Shown here: positions 1-9,282 of the stretch, in pieces
How the letters are laid out: each line of letters starts with the position of its first letter
How positions within the stretch are numbered: the first letter of the stretch is position 1
Origin: SIG452 sp045631485
GTDB taxonomy: Bacteria; Bacillota; Clostridia; UMGS1840
Reading direction: 5' to 3'
DNA: 64,000 nucleotides
Assembly (NCBI GenBank): GCA_045631485.1
Contig: JAZQUU010000039.1
Coordinates: 186,001-250,000, forward strand
Translations under genes and position numbers: made by a program
The notes under the pieces: generated by a model
The model's input: the letters and a program-made list of their open reading frames with translations, nothing else
Databases searched by the model: none
What the model was told of the DNA's origin: nothing

Positions 1-1
1 A

Positions 2-895
2 TTCGTGGATATTGCAGGATTGGTAAAAGGTGCCAGCAAGGGCGAAGGTTTGGGAAACAAATTCTTATCCCACATTCGTGAAGTGGATGCGGTAATCCAT
101 GTGGTAAGATGTTTTGAAAACACCAACATCGTGCATGTGGAAGGTTCCGTTGACCCTGCCCGTGATATTGAAATCATCAATATGGAGCTGATTTTCTCCG
201 ATTTGGATTCTATCGACAGAAGAATTGACCGTGCCACCAAAATGTTAAAAGGTGACAAAAAATATCAGGCAGAACTGGATTTGTTAAAACATTTAAAATC
301 CGAAATGGAACAAGGCAAAACCGCTCGTGAAGTTGGTCTTTCGGAAGAAGATAAAGAACTCTTAAAAGATTTATCGCTCTTAACCTTAAAACCTGTTATC
401 TACGCCGCAAACCTTTCCGAAGAAGATTTGAAAGTAGGCGGCGAAAATAACGAATACTTCAAACTCTTAACCGAACTTGCCAAAAAAGAAAATGCAAGTG
501 TTATCCCTGTTTCTGCACAGATTGAAGCAGAAATTTCCGAACTGGATGACGAAGAAAAAGCGATGTTCTTAGAAGAATTAGGCTTGGAACAGTCCGGCTT
601 AGACCGCTTAATTCAGGCAAGCTATTCACTTTTAGGTTTAATTTCCTACCTAACTGCAGGTGAGCCCGAAACCAGAGCGTGGACCATTGTGAAAGGCACC
701 AAAGCACCCGGTGCGGCAGGTAAAATTCATTCCGACTTTGAAAGGGGCTTTATCCGTGCGGAAGTTATCGGCTATGATGAGTTAATCGAAGCAGGTTCTA
801 TGACCGCCGCCAAAGAAAAAGGCTGGGTACGTTCGGAAGGTAAAGAATATGTGGTAAAAGACGGTGACATTATTCTGTTCCGTTTCAATGTGTAA
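2..895 (+). CDS. ychF: Ribosome-associated GTPase/ATPase YchF, 5'-partial
   Basis: C-terminal part of the Obg-family P-loop protein YchF (EngD), a ribosome-binding ATPase. The reading frame is already open at the window edge, so the P-loop (G1) lies upstream of base 1. Visible are the switch II segment DIAGLVKGASKGEGLGN at the very start, a coiled-coil middle (about residues 65-125), a base-recognition segment (YAANLSEED) and the C-terminal TGS domain (TAGEPETRAWTIVKGTKAPG) ending in LFRFNV, the normal YchF end. About 298 of roughly 365 residues are present. The GTG at base 5 is an internal valine codon, not the start. tgt follows 12 bases downstream, so the two are probably cotranscribed. 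Confidence 0.95.
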   Translation, partial: FVDIAGLVKGASKGEGLGNKFLSHIREVDAVIHVVRCFENTNIVHVEGSVDPARDIEIINMELIFSDLDSIDRRIDRATKMLKGDKKYQAELDLLKHLKSEMEQGKTAREVGLSEEDKELLKDLSLLTLKPVIYAANLSEEDLKVGGENNEYFKLLTELAKKENASVIPVSAQIEAEISELDDEEKAMFLEELGLEQSGLDRLIQASYSLLGLISYLTAGEPETRAWTIVKGTKAPGAAGKIHSDFERGFIRAEVIGYDELIEAGSMTAAKEKGWVRSEGKEYVVKDGDIILFRFNV

Positions 896-907
896 AGGAT
901 TTTAATT

Positions 908-2044
908 ATGTATCAGTTATTAAAACAAGAAGGCGAAGCTCGCCGCGGTGAATTTAAAACCGTTCACGGCACCATTCAGACTCCCGTGTTTATGAATGTG
1001 GGAACTGCGGCGGCAATTAAAGGTGCGGTTTCGGCTTTGGATTTAAAAGATATCGGATGCCAGGTGGAGCTTTCCAACACCTATCATTTGCATCTTCGTC
1101 CCGGAGATGAAGTGGTGAAAAAAATGGGCGGCTTACATAAATTTATGAATTGGGACCGCCCCATTTTAACCGATAGTGGCGGATTTCAGATTTTCTCCCT
1201 TGCAAAGCTCCGTAAAATTCAGGAAGAAGGGGTAACCTTTGCTTCTCATATTGACGGACGCCGCATTTTTATGGGGCCGGAACAGTCTATGCAGATTCAG
1301 TCCAATTTAGGTTCCACCATCGCTATGGCGTTTGACGAGTGTGTGGAAAATCCGTCTACCCACAGTTATGTGGAGCGTTCTGCAGCGATGACCGTTCGTT
1401 GGCTAGAGCGTTGCCAAAAAGAAATGGCGCGTCTTAATTCCCTGCCCGACACCGTGAATCCCAATCAGTTATTATTCGGTATCAACCAGGGCGGTATCTA
1501 TGATGATATCCGTGTGGAACATATGAAGCAGATTGCCGAAATGGGATTGGACGGTTATGCTATCGGCGGACTTGCCGTTGGGGAAACTCACGAAGAAATG
1601 TATCGCATTATTGAAGCGGTAACTCCCTATATGCCAAAAGACAAACCCCGTTACTTAATGGGCGTTGGTACCCCGGGTAACATTTTAAATGCGGTGGCAA
1701 GAGGGGTTGACTTTTTCGATTGCGTAATGCCTGCAAGAAATGCCCGTCACGCATCTATTTACACAAAAAACGGCATCATGCATCTGATGAACAAAAAGTA
1801 TGAAACCGATGACAGACCCATTGACGAAAATTGTAACTGTCCCACCTGCCGCAATTTCTCCAGAGCTTATATCAGACATTTATTCAAGGCAAAAGAAATG
1901 CTGGCAATGAGACTTTGCGTAATGCATAATTTATATTTCTATAATGAACTGATGGCAGATATCCGTCATCATATTGAGCAAGGCACTTTCACCAAGTTCT
2001 ATTTGGAAAAGGCACCTTTGTATGATAATCATATTCAAGAATGA
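908..2044 (+). CDS. tgt: tRNA-guanine transglycosylase (queuine/preQ1)
   Basis: Exchanges guanine-34 of GUN-anticodon tRNAs for preQ1 in queuosine synthesis. Full length (378 residues). The TIM-barrel active site is visible: TDSGGFQIFSL near residue 85, FGINQGG, GGLAVGE, and the nucleophile region GVDFFDCVMPARNARH near residue 265. The zinc site is the C-x-C-x2-C...H set in the segment starting CNCPTCRNF near residue 308. Start chosen at ATG 908 with AAAGGA ten bases upstream. No other queuosine gene is in the window. rlmB begins 10 bases after the stop. Confidence 0.97.
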   Translation: MYQLLKQEGEARRGEFKTVHGTIQTPVFMNVGTAAAIKGAVSALDLKDIGCQVELSNTYHLHLRPGDEVVKKMGGLHKFMNWDRPILTDSGGFQIFSLAKLRKIQEEGVTFASHIDGRRIFMGPEQSMQIQSNLGSTIAMAFDECVENPSTHSYVERSAAMTVRWLERCQKEMARLNSLPDTVNPNQLLFGINQGGIYDDIRVEHMKQIAEMGLDGYAIGGLAVGETHEEMYRIIEAVTPYMPKDKPRYLMGVGTPGNILNAVARGVDFFDCVMPARNARHASIYTKNGIMHLMNKKYETDDRPIDENCNCPTCRNFSRAYIRHLFKAKEMLAMRLCVMHNLYFYNELMADIRHHIEQGTFTKFYLEKAPLYDNHIQE

Positions 2045-2054
2045 GGAACCAGAT

Positions 2055-2825
2055 ATGGCAGATATGAAAAAATTTAACGAAAACGAAAAAATTGAGGATA
2101 AAATTGAGGGCAGAAATCCCGTGTTGGAAGCATTGAAAGCCGATACCGAGATTGACAAAGTGTATGTGATGAATCACTTTCGTGACCCCATTTTATATCA
2201 GATTGTAAAACTTGCCAACCAGAAAAAAATTCCCGTATCCCGTGTGGAAAAAGGAAAACTGGACCGTATGAGCGATGTGAAAAACCATCAGGGTGTTATT
2301 GCTTCGGTTTCTCAGGCAAAATATGTGTCGGTGGAAGAAATTCTCCAATCTGCTTATGAGAAAGGCAAAAATCCCTTCTTAGTTATCTTAGACGGCATTG
2401 AAGATACGCATAACTTAGGTGCCATTGTAAGAAGTGCGGAATGTGCAGGTTGTGACGGTGTAATTATTCCCAAGCGCCGTGCCGCAGGGGTAAACAGCGG
2501 TGCATACAAAGCATCTGCAGGTGCGGTAAACTATATGAAAATCGCAAGAGTAACCAATCTTAACTCCACCATTTTAGAATTAAAGGAACAAGGCGTTTTG
2601 ATTGTGGGAACCGATGCTTCCGCAAATATGTCTTACAAAGACCCCGACCTGACCGTTCCGTTGGCGATTGTCATCGGCTCCGAAGGTTACGGTATGAGTG
2701 AGCATGTGAAACAAAAATGCGACACTTTGGTAAGCCTCCCCATTTTAGGACAGGTTAACTCCTTAAACGCTTCCGTTTGTGCAGGTATTATGATTTACGA
2801 AGCATTAAATCAAAGAATGAAATAA
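2055..2825 (+). CDS. rlmB: 23S rRNA (guanosine-2'-O-)-methyltransferase, RlmB type
   Basis: SPOUT-class 2'-O-ribose RNA methyltransferase, 256 residues. An N-terminal substrate-binding domain (GRNPVLEAL near residue 21) is followed by the trefoil-knot domain with GAIVRSAECAGCDGVIIP, VIGSEGYGMS and SLNASVCAGI, the SAM-binding and dimer motifs. The frame is open back to 1974, inside tgt, but GAGG at 2043-2046 lies eight bases before ATG 2055, and that start gives the usual family length. Last gene of the ychF-tgt-rlmB run; a bidirectional terminator follows. Another SpoU-family gene lies at 18367-19119, so exact target sites are inferred from family only. Confidence 0.93.
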   Translation: MADMKKFNENEKIEDKIEGRNPVLEALKADTEIDKVYVMNHFRDPILYQIVKLANQKKIPVSRVEKGKLDRMSDVKNHQGVIASVSQAKYVSVEEILQSAYEKGKNPFLVILDGIEDTHNLGAIVRSAECAGCDGVIIPKRRAAGVNSGAYKASAGAVNYMKIARVTNLNSTILELKEQGVLIVGTDASANMSYKDPDLTVPLAIVIGSEGYGMSEHVKQKCDTLVSLPILGQVNSLNASVCAGIMIYEALNQRMK

Positions 2826-2835
2826 ATCAAAAACA

Positions 2836-2869
2836 AAAGAAAGCATCCTGATATCAGGATGCTTTCTTT
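2836..2869. terminator. Bidirectional intrinsic terminator between rlmB and the DUF5693 gene
   Basis: A near-perfect palindrome with stem arms AAAGAAAGCATCCTGAT and its complement, A-rich on the left and T-rich on the right. It lies between the stop codons of two convergent genes and can end transcription from both sides. Confidence 0.9.
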
Positions 2870-2882
2870 TGTTTAAAATCAA

Positions 2883-5168
2883 TTATTTCTTTTTTGATTT
2901 TTTCTTATTCTTGCCCGATTTTTTGGAAGGTTGTTTTTTGTTGGGAGCTTTATTCCCCTGCTTTTTATTGGTGGATGCTTTCTGTTTCGCCTGATTATTT
3001 TCAGTATCCTTTGCAGGAGCCTTTTCGGTTGATTTTTTTGGTTTTGATTCTTTAACTTTTTCAGAAATAAACTCCTCACCGGATTCCTCTGCATTTTCTG
3101 CTTCGGAGGATTCGTTTGTTTCCGTAACGATTTGGGATTTTTCCACTTCTTCTGTTTTCTCTGCTACTTCCGATTCCTTCGGAGCTTTTATTTCTTTTGT
3201 TTGTTTCTCTTTTCCATATTTGATCAGATAACGAATCAGAAGAATCAATCCGATCGCCACAGTGCACACAATCAAGCCGCATAAGAATCCGTTGAAAATA
3301 CGGTGCAAGCTCACGGTAACCGCCGTAAAGGTGTGGCAGAAGGTGTTAAACACAGAAGTGAATAAAAGGGTTGCACAAACACCGAAAAAGAATTTCCACC
3401 CTGTTTTCCGATCATGGCAAGCCACAAATAAAAACATTGCAAAAGCGGGATATGCAAATAAAAATTCTTTTAATCTGGGACGGATATAGAAGGTATCGGA
3501 AAGCCATTTTCTGAAATTGTCTTCCATGGGCAAAATCAAATTGGATTTTCCGCTTCGGATTAAATAGTATGCCACAAATAATAATCCGAAAGCACCTGCC
3601 AAAATCAGAACCAAGCGGTTCATTTTCTTGAGGCGTTCCCAAAGAACTTGCGGAATTTCTTTTAAGGAGACGGTATCAGAATAATAAATCAAATACCCGT
3701 TTACAACCGCCATCCCAAGCGGGAACAATAAGCTTACCACTACTCCGCGGAACAATTTTAAAGATAAATAAAACTCAATTCCGCCAAGTAATGCAGCAAT
3801 CGAAATAACACCGATTACAATCGTTGCAAAAGCACCGACAAGCATCCATAATAATTTCTGATATCCTTTGAATTTTTTGTCCACTCGGAACAACAAGGCA
3901 GTAACGAGTGACGATGATGTTACCATAATGCCCAATGCAAAAAGTCCTGTGAAAAACTTTGCAAAAGCATAGGAGAGAATCACCGTTACAATCATCAATC
4001 CGAAATACGCTTCCGTAAAATAAGGCGGAGTTTTCTTAATAATCAATAACAGATACAAATATAAAAGGCTCAAAAGCAGAATTCCGCCTGCCATTGCCAT
4101 TGCTTCTTCCCCATAAATATAGGGGATTTCAGGTCGTTCATCCGAAATTTCGTATCCCCGTAAATTGCCCGTGAAATCCGTGATTGCCTGAAGGGTCAGA
4201 TTTACGTTTTCTTCATTGGAAACATCGGGATTCTTTAAGATATCTGCACGAATAAACACCGTGTTTCTTTCAATCGCGGAATTAAACCACTGATGATAAC
4301 GATAGCGATACAAGGTGGTATCATAAGGCACAATCTTATCAATTGCAAATCCGCGAACCGTGTTGTATTTTAACACGGAAAAGAAATCTTCATACAAGGA
4401 AGGCGTTTTGTTTCCGACCTGATTTTCCTGTTCCATTAAAACCAGGGAAACATCCAGATTCCGAAGAACGGTTTTCATCTCTTCGGGCATGGGTTTCATA
4501 TTATCGGCCGCATTTTCCTCCAGAATCAGAAAAGAAACATTGTTTGCAATTACAAACTCTTTCAGATATTTGGGATAAACAGAACTTTCAAAGGTATAGG
4601 ACGGATATACCACCGCCGATTGCATTCCCGCTTGTTTAATCAGTTCCAGTTCACTATAATCATAACCCACAACCAAATCATTATCCTGAGTCAGACTCTG
4701 AAACGCAACCACCATTGTGGTGCCGTCTTCCAAAAAGGCATTAGTATAATCGGTATATCGGTAAGATAATTCACTGGCGATAAATCCCTGCAACGAACTA
4801 TCGGTTACCAAAGCAACCAGATTTTCCCCTTTCATAGGATAATTTCCCAATGCATCACGAATCTGGCGGGAAATATCGTCCTGATTGATGGAAAGCGACG
4901 AATAGGATATCAAGTCTAATTTTCCATCGTTACGGAGCCCTTTCACCGTCAACGGATGAACCGTTACCACTCGGGAGCCTGCATCATAAAAACGCTGCAA
5001 CTGTTCTACTGTGTTTAATTGATAGGTTTGAAGCTCGTCCATATCGGTTGCCACAAAAGCATATCGTGAAGACTTTTCATATCCGATTCTGCCAAAAAAT
5101 CCTGTCAGAAGAATCAATGTGGTCAACACAATGACAAGGCCTGATATTAAAAAACGTTCTTTTTTCAA
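2883..5168 (-). CDS. DUF5693 family polytopic membrane protein
   Basis: 761 residues, function unknown. One N-terminal membrane anchor (about residues 8-28) precedes a large extracytoplasmic region (to about 350) with a family-typical opening (YAFVATDMDELQTYQL). A block of about ten membrane helices (about 355-660) and a highly charged Lys/Glu tail (about 665-761, ending in a lysine run) follow. I recognise the DUF5693 type of clostridial membrane protein, often met near cell-surface polysaccharide genes; a transport or glycan role is only inference. Start ATG 5168 has GGAGG upstream. The basic tail is low complexity and is probably cytoplasmic. Confidence 0.85.
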   Translation of the reverse strand: MKKERFLISGLVIVLTTLILLTGFFGRIGYEKSSRYAFVATDMDELQTYQLNTVEQLQRFYDAGSRVVTVHPLTVKGLRNDGKLDLISYSSLSINQDDISRQIRDALGNYPMKGENLVALVTDSSLQGFIASELSYRYTDYTNAFLEDGTTMVVAFQSLTQDNDLVVGYDYSELELIKQAGMQSAVVYPSYTFESSVYPKYLKEFVIANNVSFLILEENAADNMKPMPEEMKTVLRNLDVSLVLMEQENQVGNKTPSLYEDFFSVLKYNTVRGFAIDKIVPYDTTLYRYRYHQWFNSAIERNTVFIRADILKNPDVSNEENVNLTLQAITDFTGNLRGYEISDERPEIPYIYGEEAMAMAGGILLLSLLYLYLLLIIKKTPPYFTEAYFGLMIVTVILSYAFAKFFTGLFALGIMVTSSSLVTALLFRVDKKFKGYQKLLWMLVGAFATIVIGVISIAALLGGIEFYLSLKLFRGVVVSLLFPLGMAVVNGYLIYYSDTVSLKEIPQVLWERLKKMNRLVLILAGAFGLLFVAYYLIRSGKSNLILPMEDNFRKWLSDTFYIRPRLKEFLFAYPAFAMFLFVACHDRKTGWKFFFGVCATLLFTSVFNTFCHTFTAVTVSLHRIFNGFLCGLIVCTVAIGLILLIRYLIKYGKEKQTKEIKAPKESEVAEKTEEVEKSQIVTETNESSEAENAEESGEEFISEKVKESKPKKSTEKAPAKDTENNQAKQKASTNKKQGNKAPNKKQPSKKSGKNKKKSKKK

Positions 5169-5213
5169 TGTTGTTCCTCCCCTCTTCGGGAATTTATTGG
5201 TGTAAGCAGATGT

Positions 5214-5248
5214 AAAAAATAGCAGAGAGGGTTATCTCCGCTATTTTT
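5214..5248 (-). terminator. Intrinsic terminator after fucU
   Basis: On the minus strand, the stem AAATAGCGGAGA / TCTCTGCTATTT with loop TAACCC is followed by a T run. It lies 13 bases after the fucU stop and separates it from the DUF5693 gene. Confidence 0.85.
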
Positions 5249-5261
5249 CGTTATCAGCTAA

Positions 5262-5684
5262 TTATTCGGTTACAACGCCTTTTTTTAAGATGATGTTGGC
5301 ATACAAAGCACTTTCCCCTGTCATAATCACAGCGTATGCCTTTTCTGCTCTTTCATAAAATGCAAAGCGTTCCACATATTCAATGGGAGCATCGGTATAT
5401 TTTCCTACGATTTCCTTGTAGGTATCCCAAATGGGAGTTTCCACGGTATCACCGGGTACTTTTTCCATCAGATATACCGGCGCGGCATAGGTGTCTAACG
5501 GGAAGAGTTTTAAAATAGCTTCCAATACTTCAGGTACATCGTGACCATCTAAACGAACCAGTTTATCGCCGATTCTGGCACCGGGGAAATTACCGTCACC
5601 AATTACAATTTCGTCACCGTGACCCATTTCCATTAAAATTTTTAATAACTCGGGAGATAAAATTTTCGGAATTCCTTTTAACAT
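5262..5684 (-). CDS. fucU: L-fucose mutarotase (RbsD/FucU family)
   Basis: 140 residues, full length for the family. It interconverts alpha and beta anomers of L-fucose (possibly other 6-deoxy sugars). The catalytic segment MGHGDEIVIGDGNFPG (H22, D24 and the DGNFP turn) is intact, as are the C-terminal aromatic residues that line the sugar site. FucU type is preferred over RbsD because of the length and because a fucokinase/GDP-fucose pyrophosphorylase is encoded 0.6 kb away; that is inference. It has its own promoter at 5733-5761 and its own terminator, so it is monocistronic. Start ATG 5684 is preceded by AAAAGGAG. Confidence 0.88.
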   Translation of the reverse strand: MLKGIPKILSPELLKILMEMGHGDEIVIGDGNFPGARIGDKLVRLDGHDVPEVLEAILKLFPLDTYAAPVYLMEKVPGDTVETPIWDTYKEIVGKYTDAPIEYVERFAFYERAEKAYAVIMTGESALYANIILKKGVVTE

Positions 5685-5732
5685 AATAGCATAACTCCTT
5701 TTATAAAATAATCAGTAAACTTTAGTATCTGT

Positions 5733-5761
5733 ATTATAGCACAATTTTAAGCATTCGTCAA
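5733..5761 (-). promoter_or_regulatory. SigA-type promoter of fucU
   Basis: Minus-strand TTGACG, 17-base spacer, TATAAT, about 50 bases upstream of the fucU start. Confidence 0.85.
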
Positions 5762-5771
5762 CTGATTCTTG

Positions 5772-6188
5772 CTATTTTAAAAGGATTCCCGCAACAAGCC
5801 CAAAAAGATACCATACTCCCTCTTTTTGAAATGAGGTTTTTTCTTCCCTCTCGGAAGATAGTTTCCGAATTTGCACCGACAATAATATTCCCGCCAATAT
5901 TCCCAAATACAGACCGTTTGCAAAATATGTATCAAACGGCATCCGAAAAAACAAAGCCATCATCGAAATAACCACACAAAAAACCATCATCAAACGAAAA
6001 AACGAATTTTCTCCAAAAAGAACCGTGCAAAACACACCGCTTAACACTCCCGACAATGAAGGCAACACCCCAACCTGCTCCATAGAGAAAGGCAAAAACC
6101 AAAAAGCAGCAACCGACAATGAAAATCCTGAAAAAATTTCAAAAAGAATTCCAAGAAGAATTTTAAAAAATTTTTTTATCGCTATCAT
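5772..6188 (-). CDS. Small polytopic membrane protein of unknown function
   Basis: About 138 residues from the ATG at 6188. Four hydrophobic segments are visible (around LLGILFEIFSGFSL, VLPSLSGVLSGVFC, MVFCVVISMMALFF and GLYLGILAGILLSV). No family recognised. The frame stays open to a TTG at 6236, but that codon lies inside the terminator of the upstream fucokinase operon, so ATG 6188 is preferred. Its ribosome site (ACGGAG directly before the ATG) is poorly spaced and no promoter is evident, so expression would depend on read-through. Could be a minor or decaying gene. Confidence 0.55.
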   Translation of the reverse strand: MIAIKKFFKILLGILFEIFSGFSLSVAAFWFLPFSMEQVGVLPSLSGVLSGVFCTVLFGENSFFRLMMVFCVVISMMALFFRMPFDTYFANGLYLGILAGILLSVQIRKLSSEREEKTSFQKEGVWYLFGLVAGILLK

Positions 6189-6229
6189 CTCCGTTTCTGT
6201 TTCTATGGTATGCTTGTTTTCCAAAAGAT

Positions 6230-6270
6230 AAAACAAAAAAGTAAGTCCAAATAAAAAGGACTTACTTTTT
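6230..6270. terminator. Intrinsic terminator of the fucokinase operon
   Basis: Stem AAAAAGTAAGTCC / GGACTTACTTTTT with a short A-rich loop just after the fucokinase stop. On the minus strand it is followed by a T-rich run, and the symmetric A/T flanks make it usable in both directions. Confidence 0.88.
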
Positions 6271-6274
6271 CATC

Positions 6275-9271
6275 TTATATAATGGTGCAATCCCAAACAT
6301 CAATGCCGCTATCACCAAACACAGATTTTAAACGGGTTCGCACAGCTTCTTTGGTGACACCTTCTTTTAAAATCACCTGCAAGAATCCGCCGCCGCCCGC
6401 TCCGCAAACTAATTTTGCATCAATTAAGTCATCCACGGATAAGAAAATCTGGTCAATTAAAATATTGGTAATGCCACTGTCAATCTGCTTGGATAAACTC
6501 CAATGCTCATTCATTAAATCGGCAAAAGCATCAATATCGCCAAACAATAAAGCATCTTTCATTTTTTGGGAAACATTTTGAATTTCAGATAATGCAAACA
6601 CAACTTCACGGTTGTTGCCGATATATCTTCCCACCACTTCTCTTAAGAGATTTCTTGCAAGTCTTCTTTGACCTGTGTAAATCAAAGCAAACCGTTGGTT
6701 AAGCTTCTGTAAAATCTCGGGTTTTAAGGGAACATATTCCACCTCAATTTCCTGAAGCAATCCCGGTTTGGTGGTGATATATTTTAAGCCGTCTGTCACA
6801 CCGCCAACCTGGTCCTGCCAACCGCCGCCCGTGGACATAATCTGTTCCACACAAAGCACACTCTGATATAATTTGGCATCATCATAAGAAATGCCGAAAA
6901 ATTCAAAAATGGCTTTTACGCAGGCTGCCGACAAAATGGAACTGGTACCGAGTCCGCTTCCCTTGGGAACACCGGTAACCTCTGAATTCATCACAAAACC
7001 GCCGCCGAGGCGTTTTAAAATCTCGGTAAGATTGCAGTTTTCTTTCGGAAGAATTCCGCAGGCTAAGAGAGCCGCTTTCTGCAATGCAAAGGGGTCATAT
7101 GGATTCCCTGTTTCAAGCAAAGGTTCCATGGTGTCAAATTCACCGTGCACATCCATATCACGGCTTTCCAGAACGATTTTGTATTCGGGAATCCGTTTTA
7201 GGGTAACTTCCACGGGTTTTTCACCGTTTAATAAAATTGCCGCATTGAGAACCGTTCCGCCTTGTTCAATGCAATAAGGCGGAGTATCACTCCAACCGCC
7301 GCCAAAATTTACTCTAAGCGGCAAGGAAACGGTGTGATTATCCATCTGAATGGTGCAGTCTTTCCGGTAGGTCATACAACTCATACTGTTTTCTAAAACT
7401 GCATCACGAATCGTACCGAAGCATTTGGAATAATATTCATCACCGTAAGATTCCCCGAGGATTTTGCCGATATAATAATACAAACGGATTTTGAATCCAA
7501 AATCGGCTCTGCTCAGAGTTTCTTCCAGCCATTCCTCTTGAAGTTTTGTAAGATGAGTAAGCTGATAAGTACAGCATACCTCGTCGACGCTGACACCATC
7601 GGAGATAGCTTTTAAAATCCCCTCCATCACCATCAGTTCCTTCATACGGTTGTTCCATGCAATAATTGCATTGGCATCCGCATCAAAGAATCCTGATGAA
7701 AGGCTTTTTCTTTCTGCATTTTTCCAAGAGGATACCTCCCCTGCACCGTGGCAGAGCTCGTATAAATTCAAAGCGTGAGAAACCGCTTCTTCCATAGTAT
7801 CGCAAACGGGATAAAGCTTGGCATTCCACAAGGTACAATGATCATTATCCCACAAATCTTGTTGAGAAAGAAGGTTAACAGATAAAAATTCTGCCAAACC
7901 AATCCCGCAAAAAGAGGCGTTTTCCGCTAAAGAAAGTTTCGGATTATCACCCACGCCGTAAATTCGTGCCACAAATTTTCCATCTTTTTGTTTTAAACCG
8001 TGAAGCACCACATCAGACGGAATACTTCCCTCTTTCACTTCAATATGCGAAAGCAACACATTGTCTCCGACCACCACACCGCTATGCACACGGCTTACTT
8101 CAAAATAGCAGTCATTCCCAACAGTTGCAGCATCGGACACAATGCTTAAATATCCTGCAGAATGGTCGGGTACATTACTGTTAACACGACGGCTCCAACC
8201 CAGATTATCATAGCCTGCAATCTCGGAAGACATCAATCGAAGAATTTCCGAGGTGGTACCAAAATGAATAAATTTGGCAGGTGCAAATCGAAGAAGCTTC
8301 ATTCGATAGGGACGAAGAACTTCCCATACCTGCTCTCTTGCTGCAAGAAGCTCCTCGCAGAATTCCCCTTCCGGTTTTTCTTTGTAAAATGCTTCCAGGG
8401 TGGAGGTTTCCGCCAGAGGATAGAGAAAATCTCCATATAAAGAAAGGCGCACTTGTTCGTTCACAAACTGATGAAATTTATCAGTATCAAAAACGCCGTT
8501 GGTGCAAACAAGACTGTATAAAGAAGAAAGCATATCGGATGAAAACACAACGGCACCGGTGTCAATATCCACACAACCGTTTTCGTTCACCGCATTTTTC
8601 TTGGTTAACTCCTCAACGCTTTGTTTATGTAAAAAGGCAGAAACATTGCCGTCTTCTCCCTGCACAAACACCCCGTGGTTTTTGCCTGTTTCCACCGGTT
8701 CTTTAAAAGAAATCGCACAAGCGCCAACACCGGAATAATCAATCTGCAACGGATTAAACAACAATAAAACATCTCCCGATGCCAAAAGCATCCCTTCACG
8801 GATTCTGCCCGGAACCGACGACATTACCATCATAAATTCATCAAATAAAGTGGATGCCATCTGATTGGGCAAACAGTTGGGAACGGGAGAAAAAAGTTTT
8901 CCCAAAGCAGAATACTGAGGCACTCTTTTACTGTCTCCGCCGGAATGAATCACCAAAATACGAAGTCCCGAAAAATCAGAAGTTCCTCGGTGCTCTGCGA
9001 TATATCGGATAACGCTTAAGGTGGCACCGCCGCTTCCCACACGCTTTCCGTCGGGATCGGGAATCACCGCAAAATGAGTATGCTTGGGCAAAAATCCGCT
9101 ATCTTCCCGTGATTTCAACTGAGAACGATACCCTTCTGCCTGAAGCTCATTGGAGGCAGTTAAAATCACATAATCCCAATAAACAGTGTTGGATGTTTTG
9201 AGACTTCTTTTATAGGTATCCCAAGCGTCAATATAAGATTGTGCAAGAAAGAGAGAGGTTAAATGCTCCAT
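6275..9271 (-). CDS. fkp: Bifunctional L-fucokinase / L-fucose-1-phosphate guanylyltransferase
   Basis: 998 residues, FKP type: L-fucose is phosphorylated to L-fucose-1-phosphate and then joined to GMP to give GDP-L-fucose. The N-terminal half carries the pyrophosphorylase domain (GSGGATLSVIRYI near residue 80, HSGGDSKRVP near 110). A left-handed beta-helix-like middle follows. The C-terminal third is a GHMP kinase with LRVNFGGGWSDTPPY (about 650), PKGSGLGTSSILSAA (about 775) and CGAGGGGFLQVI (about 960). Both active sites look complete. Start is ATG 9271 with GGAG seven bases upstream; a GTG one codon earlier is less well spaced. It is the last gene of a three-gene operon with a glycosyltransferase and an acyltransferase, so the product probably feeds surface glycan fucosylation. 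Known examples are mostly from Bacteroidetes and plants. Confidence 0.93.
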   Translation of the reverse strand: MEHLTSLFLAQSYIDAWDTYKRSLKTSNTVYWDYVILTASNELQAEGYRSQLKSREDSGFLPKHTHFAVIPDPDGKRVGSGGATLSVIRYIAEHRGTSDFSGLRILVIHSGGDSKRVPQYSALGKLFSPVPNCLPNQMASTLFDEFMMVMSSVPGRIREGMLLASGDVLLLFNPLQIDYSGVGACAISFKEPVETGKNHGVFVQGEDGNVSAFLHKQSVEELTKKNAVNENGCVDIDTGAVVFSSDMLSSLYSLVCTNGVFDTDKFHQFVNEQVRLSLYGDFLYPLAETSTLEAFYKEKPEGEFCEELLAAREQVWEVLRPYRMKLLRFAPAKFIHFGTTSEILRLMSSEIAGYDNLGWSRRVNSNVPDHSAGYLSIVSDAATVGNDCYFEVSRVHSGVVVGDNVLLSHIEVKEGSIPSDVVLHGLKQKDGKFVARIYGVGDNPKLSLAENASFCGIGLAEFLSVNLLSQQDLWDNDHCTLWNAKLYPVCDTMEEAVSHALNLYELCHGAGEVSSWKNAERKSLSSGFFDADANAIIAWNNRMKELMVMEGILKAISDGVSVDEVCCTYQLTHLTKLQEEWLEETLSRADFGFKIRLYYYIGKILGESYGDEYYSKCFGTIRDAVLENSMSCMTYRKDCTIQMDNHTVSLPLRVNFGGGWSDTPPYCIEQGGTVLNAAILLNGEKPVEVTLKRIPEYKIVLESRDMDVHGEFDTMEPLLETGNPYDPFALQKAALLACGILPKENCNLTEILKRLGGGFVMNSEVTGVPKGSGLGTSSILSAACVKAIFEFFGISYDDAKLYQSVLCVEQIMSTGGGWQDQVGGVTDGLKYITTKPGLLQEIEVEYVPLKPEILQKLNQRFALIYTGQRRLARNLLREVVGRYIGNNREVVFALSEIQNVSQKMKDALLFGDIDAFADLMNEHWSLSKQIDSGITNILIDQIFLSVDDLIDAKLVCGAGGGGFLQVILKEGVTKEAVRTRLKSVFGDSGIDVWDCTII

Positions 9272-9282
9272 CACTTAACTCC

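Noticed and set aside
6891..8738. Several long plus-strand frames inside fkp
   Set aside because: They are antisense to a gene with both catalytic domains intact and have no ribosome sites.
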